Of a DNA stretch of 64,000 bases, positions 62,201-64,000 are shown one piece after another. Made by a program: the position numbers and the translations under genes. Numbering within the stretch: the stretch's first letter is position 1; every line of letters starts with the position of its first letter. The stretch comes from Trichoplusia ni (lineage: Eukaryota > Arthropoda > Insecta > Lepidoptera > Noctuidae). The stretch lies in NCBI RefSeq assembly GCF_003590095.1, contig NC_039498.1, positions 4,588,001 through 4,652,000 of the forward strand, in the 5' to 3' direction. Under the pieces are notes generated by a model. It was given only the letters and a program-made list of their open reading frames with translations. It searched no databases and was not told the DNA's origin.

Positions 62201-64000
62201 GCATGAACGGACCCTTAGCAAGAAACGCAGCATTTACCGTAAATAATATTTTTTACGTTTTTAGCGTTCATTACTTATATCATAATATTTTTAAAATCGA
62301 ATTTATCGATACGTTTACTAATAAATAATTCTTTTTATGTATCAAATTTCACTTCGACAGCGTTATGTTATTGGTTTTAAAGAATAATTTAATTGTTTCA
62401 TAATCACATTTAACTAAAACATGTCCTAAATAGTTAAAATTGTCTTGTTTGGTCGTTTGTTTCCTTATAAGCGGTATCTTGTCAACTCTTGTACGGTATA
62501 TTTATTTTGTTCCGCACTGCAGGTGATCGCTGCATTTAATCAAGTACAATTGAGACAGTATTTTAATTCCCGAGTATGAATTACATTTAATCGTTTTCCC
62601 ATTACGAAATTATAAGAAGAATTTTGTGCAAAAACAATATTAAAAGGCCCAAAATTGCGGCCAGTATTATAAAATGATTAAAAAGGTTTATATTCGAAAC
62701 GTAGAAATGTGTGCAACTGTGTTGACAACCGCCGCTTGACATTTTAAAAGGACTGTCAGTGAGTGTGCACGCGTGCATTGTGATAACTTATTATACATAT
62801 AATTACAATGCTTGAGGATGCTCTAGCAATTCTACTCATATTATTAACGTGGAACTATGTATTAAAATTATTCTGTTGCAATTTGGCATACTAGTGTGTT
62901 ATTTTACTTCATAGTTGAAATTAGAATTGTCTGATTCATTCTAGTACAAAGCCTATACAGGTCTATTTCGACCTTGAACTTGTTGTAAATTATAAAACTT
63001 TCACCAAAAACATCGTGAAGATTATTTCGCGTTATCTGTATTCTTATATTTCCTGACAAGTGTGAGCGTACCCTTACAGCGTCTGCCGCGGAGATGATTC
63101 GCATAATGGCTCATTTGTCAAGTTCAGATGAACGATTTATGGGATATTTCTTATCGTTTTGAATTTCTTACTAGTTTTTATTGAGATGTGCAAAATCGAA
63201 CAAGATATTATATTAATATATTCGTTTGTGTTCAAAGTTACAAAAATTGGGCAGTTGTATTTTTTTAAAGGCTTTATATTAACTGTTTACTGTGTATTAC
63301 AAGACACGCTTACAAATTTGAGTAGACACAAAGTTGCTAAACGAACAAAAGACGAGTGTTTGACAATAATTTATCGAAATCAATTAACATGAATAAGATT
63401 GCTTATATCTCTCACCTAGAGGTCCCTCTTTCCGTTTTCACAAAATATCTTTGAAACACTCTGATCGTTTAGTATCAAATTGAAATAATATGTCTCTTCA
63501 AATATTCAAATAGCCAATATACCCGAATGACTAATCTAGTCGACTAGTTCCCGCCTCTACCTCGACTAGTTCCCCACTAGTCCCGTACATTGTACAACGT
63601 TTTTGTCATATCCCAGCCTCTTAAACCTTGCGGTGTACCATCGATTACACCATAAAATACGCCATGGACTCCATTACGTGGCGAAGGTCGATTTCATTTG
63701 TGATCCCTGTATTTAAACGCTATTGCCTTATATTAATACGAGCACTATAAGTCGATCTGAGTGTTCAGTATTACCACTTTGTTGTGTCTTCCATTAATTT
63801 TTATTTTGAATGAGATTTGATGTAAGTTTTGGTGATAATTTTGCCTCTAAGTTACAGGTTCATTAAGAGTTTAGATTTCTTTTAAGTAAAACATGGAAAC
63901 TAAAAATAAGTGTAGACATAAAAGATGTGTAAAACAATGTAATATGCAAGTACATCTCAATATGAATAAAATATGTGTTCGATTGCCAAAAAAGTATAGA
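59265..64000 (+). other. Last part of the window, bab intron if the scaffold join is right
   Basis: AT-rich throughout with no supported gene. A strong acceptor-like tract ends CTCGCAG at 60934 and is followed by an open frame of 63 codons (to 61126) without recognisable domain content. A GCACTGCAG|GTGATC site at 62520 also resembles an acceptor. Small inverted repeats such as AAAGGTTTT/AAAACCTTT (62048-62068) occur. Confidence 0.4.

Overview
The window is AT-rich eukaryotic DNA from a lepidopteran (moth or butterfly). The evidence is several dispersed tRNA-derived SINEs with B boxes like GGTTCGATTC, the 'TTGCCCGCGACTTCGTCCGC' retroposon common in Lepidoptera, the 'AGGGTTCCG' repeat family, and one insect-type BTB exon. 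There is no bacterial gene organisation, no CRISPR array and no canonical tRNA or rRNA gene. A 1000-base assembly gap lies at 58265-59264.

One protein-coding exon is clear: 29120-29797 on the plus strand, 226 codons. It holds an N-terminal BTB/POZ domain, a basic linker and the tail DIRPGIAEMIREEER. The tail is characteristic of Bric-a-brac, a transcription factor of the BTB family. The exon ends in phase 0 at a strong GTGAGT donor. I found no exon for the rest of Bab (the Psq-type helix-turn-helix/BabCD DNA-binding part) before the window ends, so the following intron is probably longer than 34 kb, unless an exon lies in the gap.

Layout: 1 to about 530 looks like the last exon and 3' UTR of an unidentified upstream plus-strand gene. 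From about 530 to 28.8 kb lies intergenic DNA or a 5' intron of bab, with scattered retroposons, GC-rich patches, candidate promoter signals and hairpins. From 28.84 to 29.12 kb is a very GC-rich leader with a candidate initiator, a splice acceptor and a six-codon upstream ORF. The bab BTB exon follows. From 29.8 kb to the end is the long intron.

The best signals in the intron are a candidate recursive-splicing site at 50996/50997, where an acceptor abuts a donor with a second donor 66 bases on, and a perfect IR1 ecdysone-receptor-type palindrome at 38783-38795. Others are a MITE-like element with 19-bp ends, a decayed coding fragment and several hairpins. I see no gene cluster acting as a pathway. 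The window is best read as one developmental regulator exon set in large regulatory introns.
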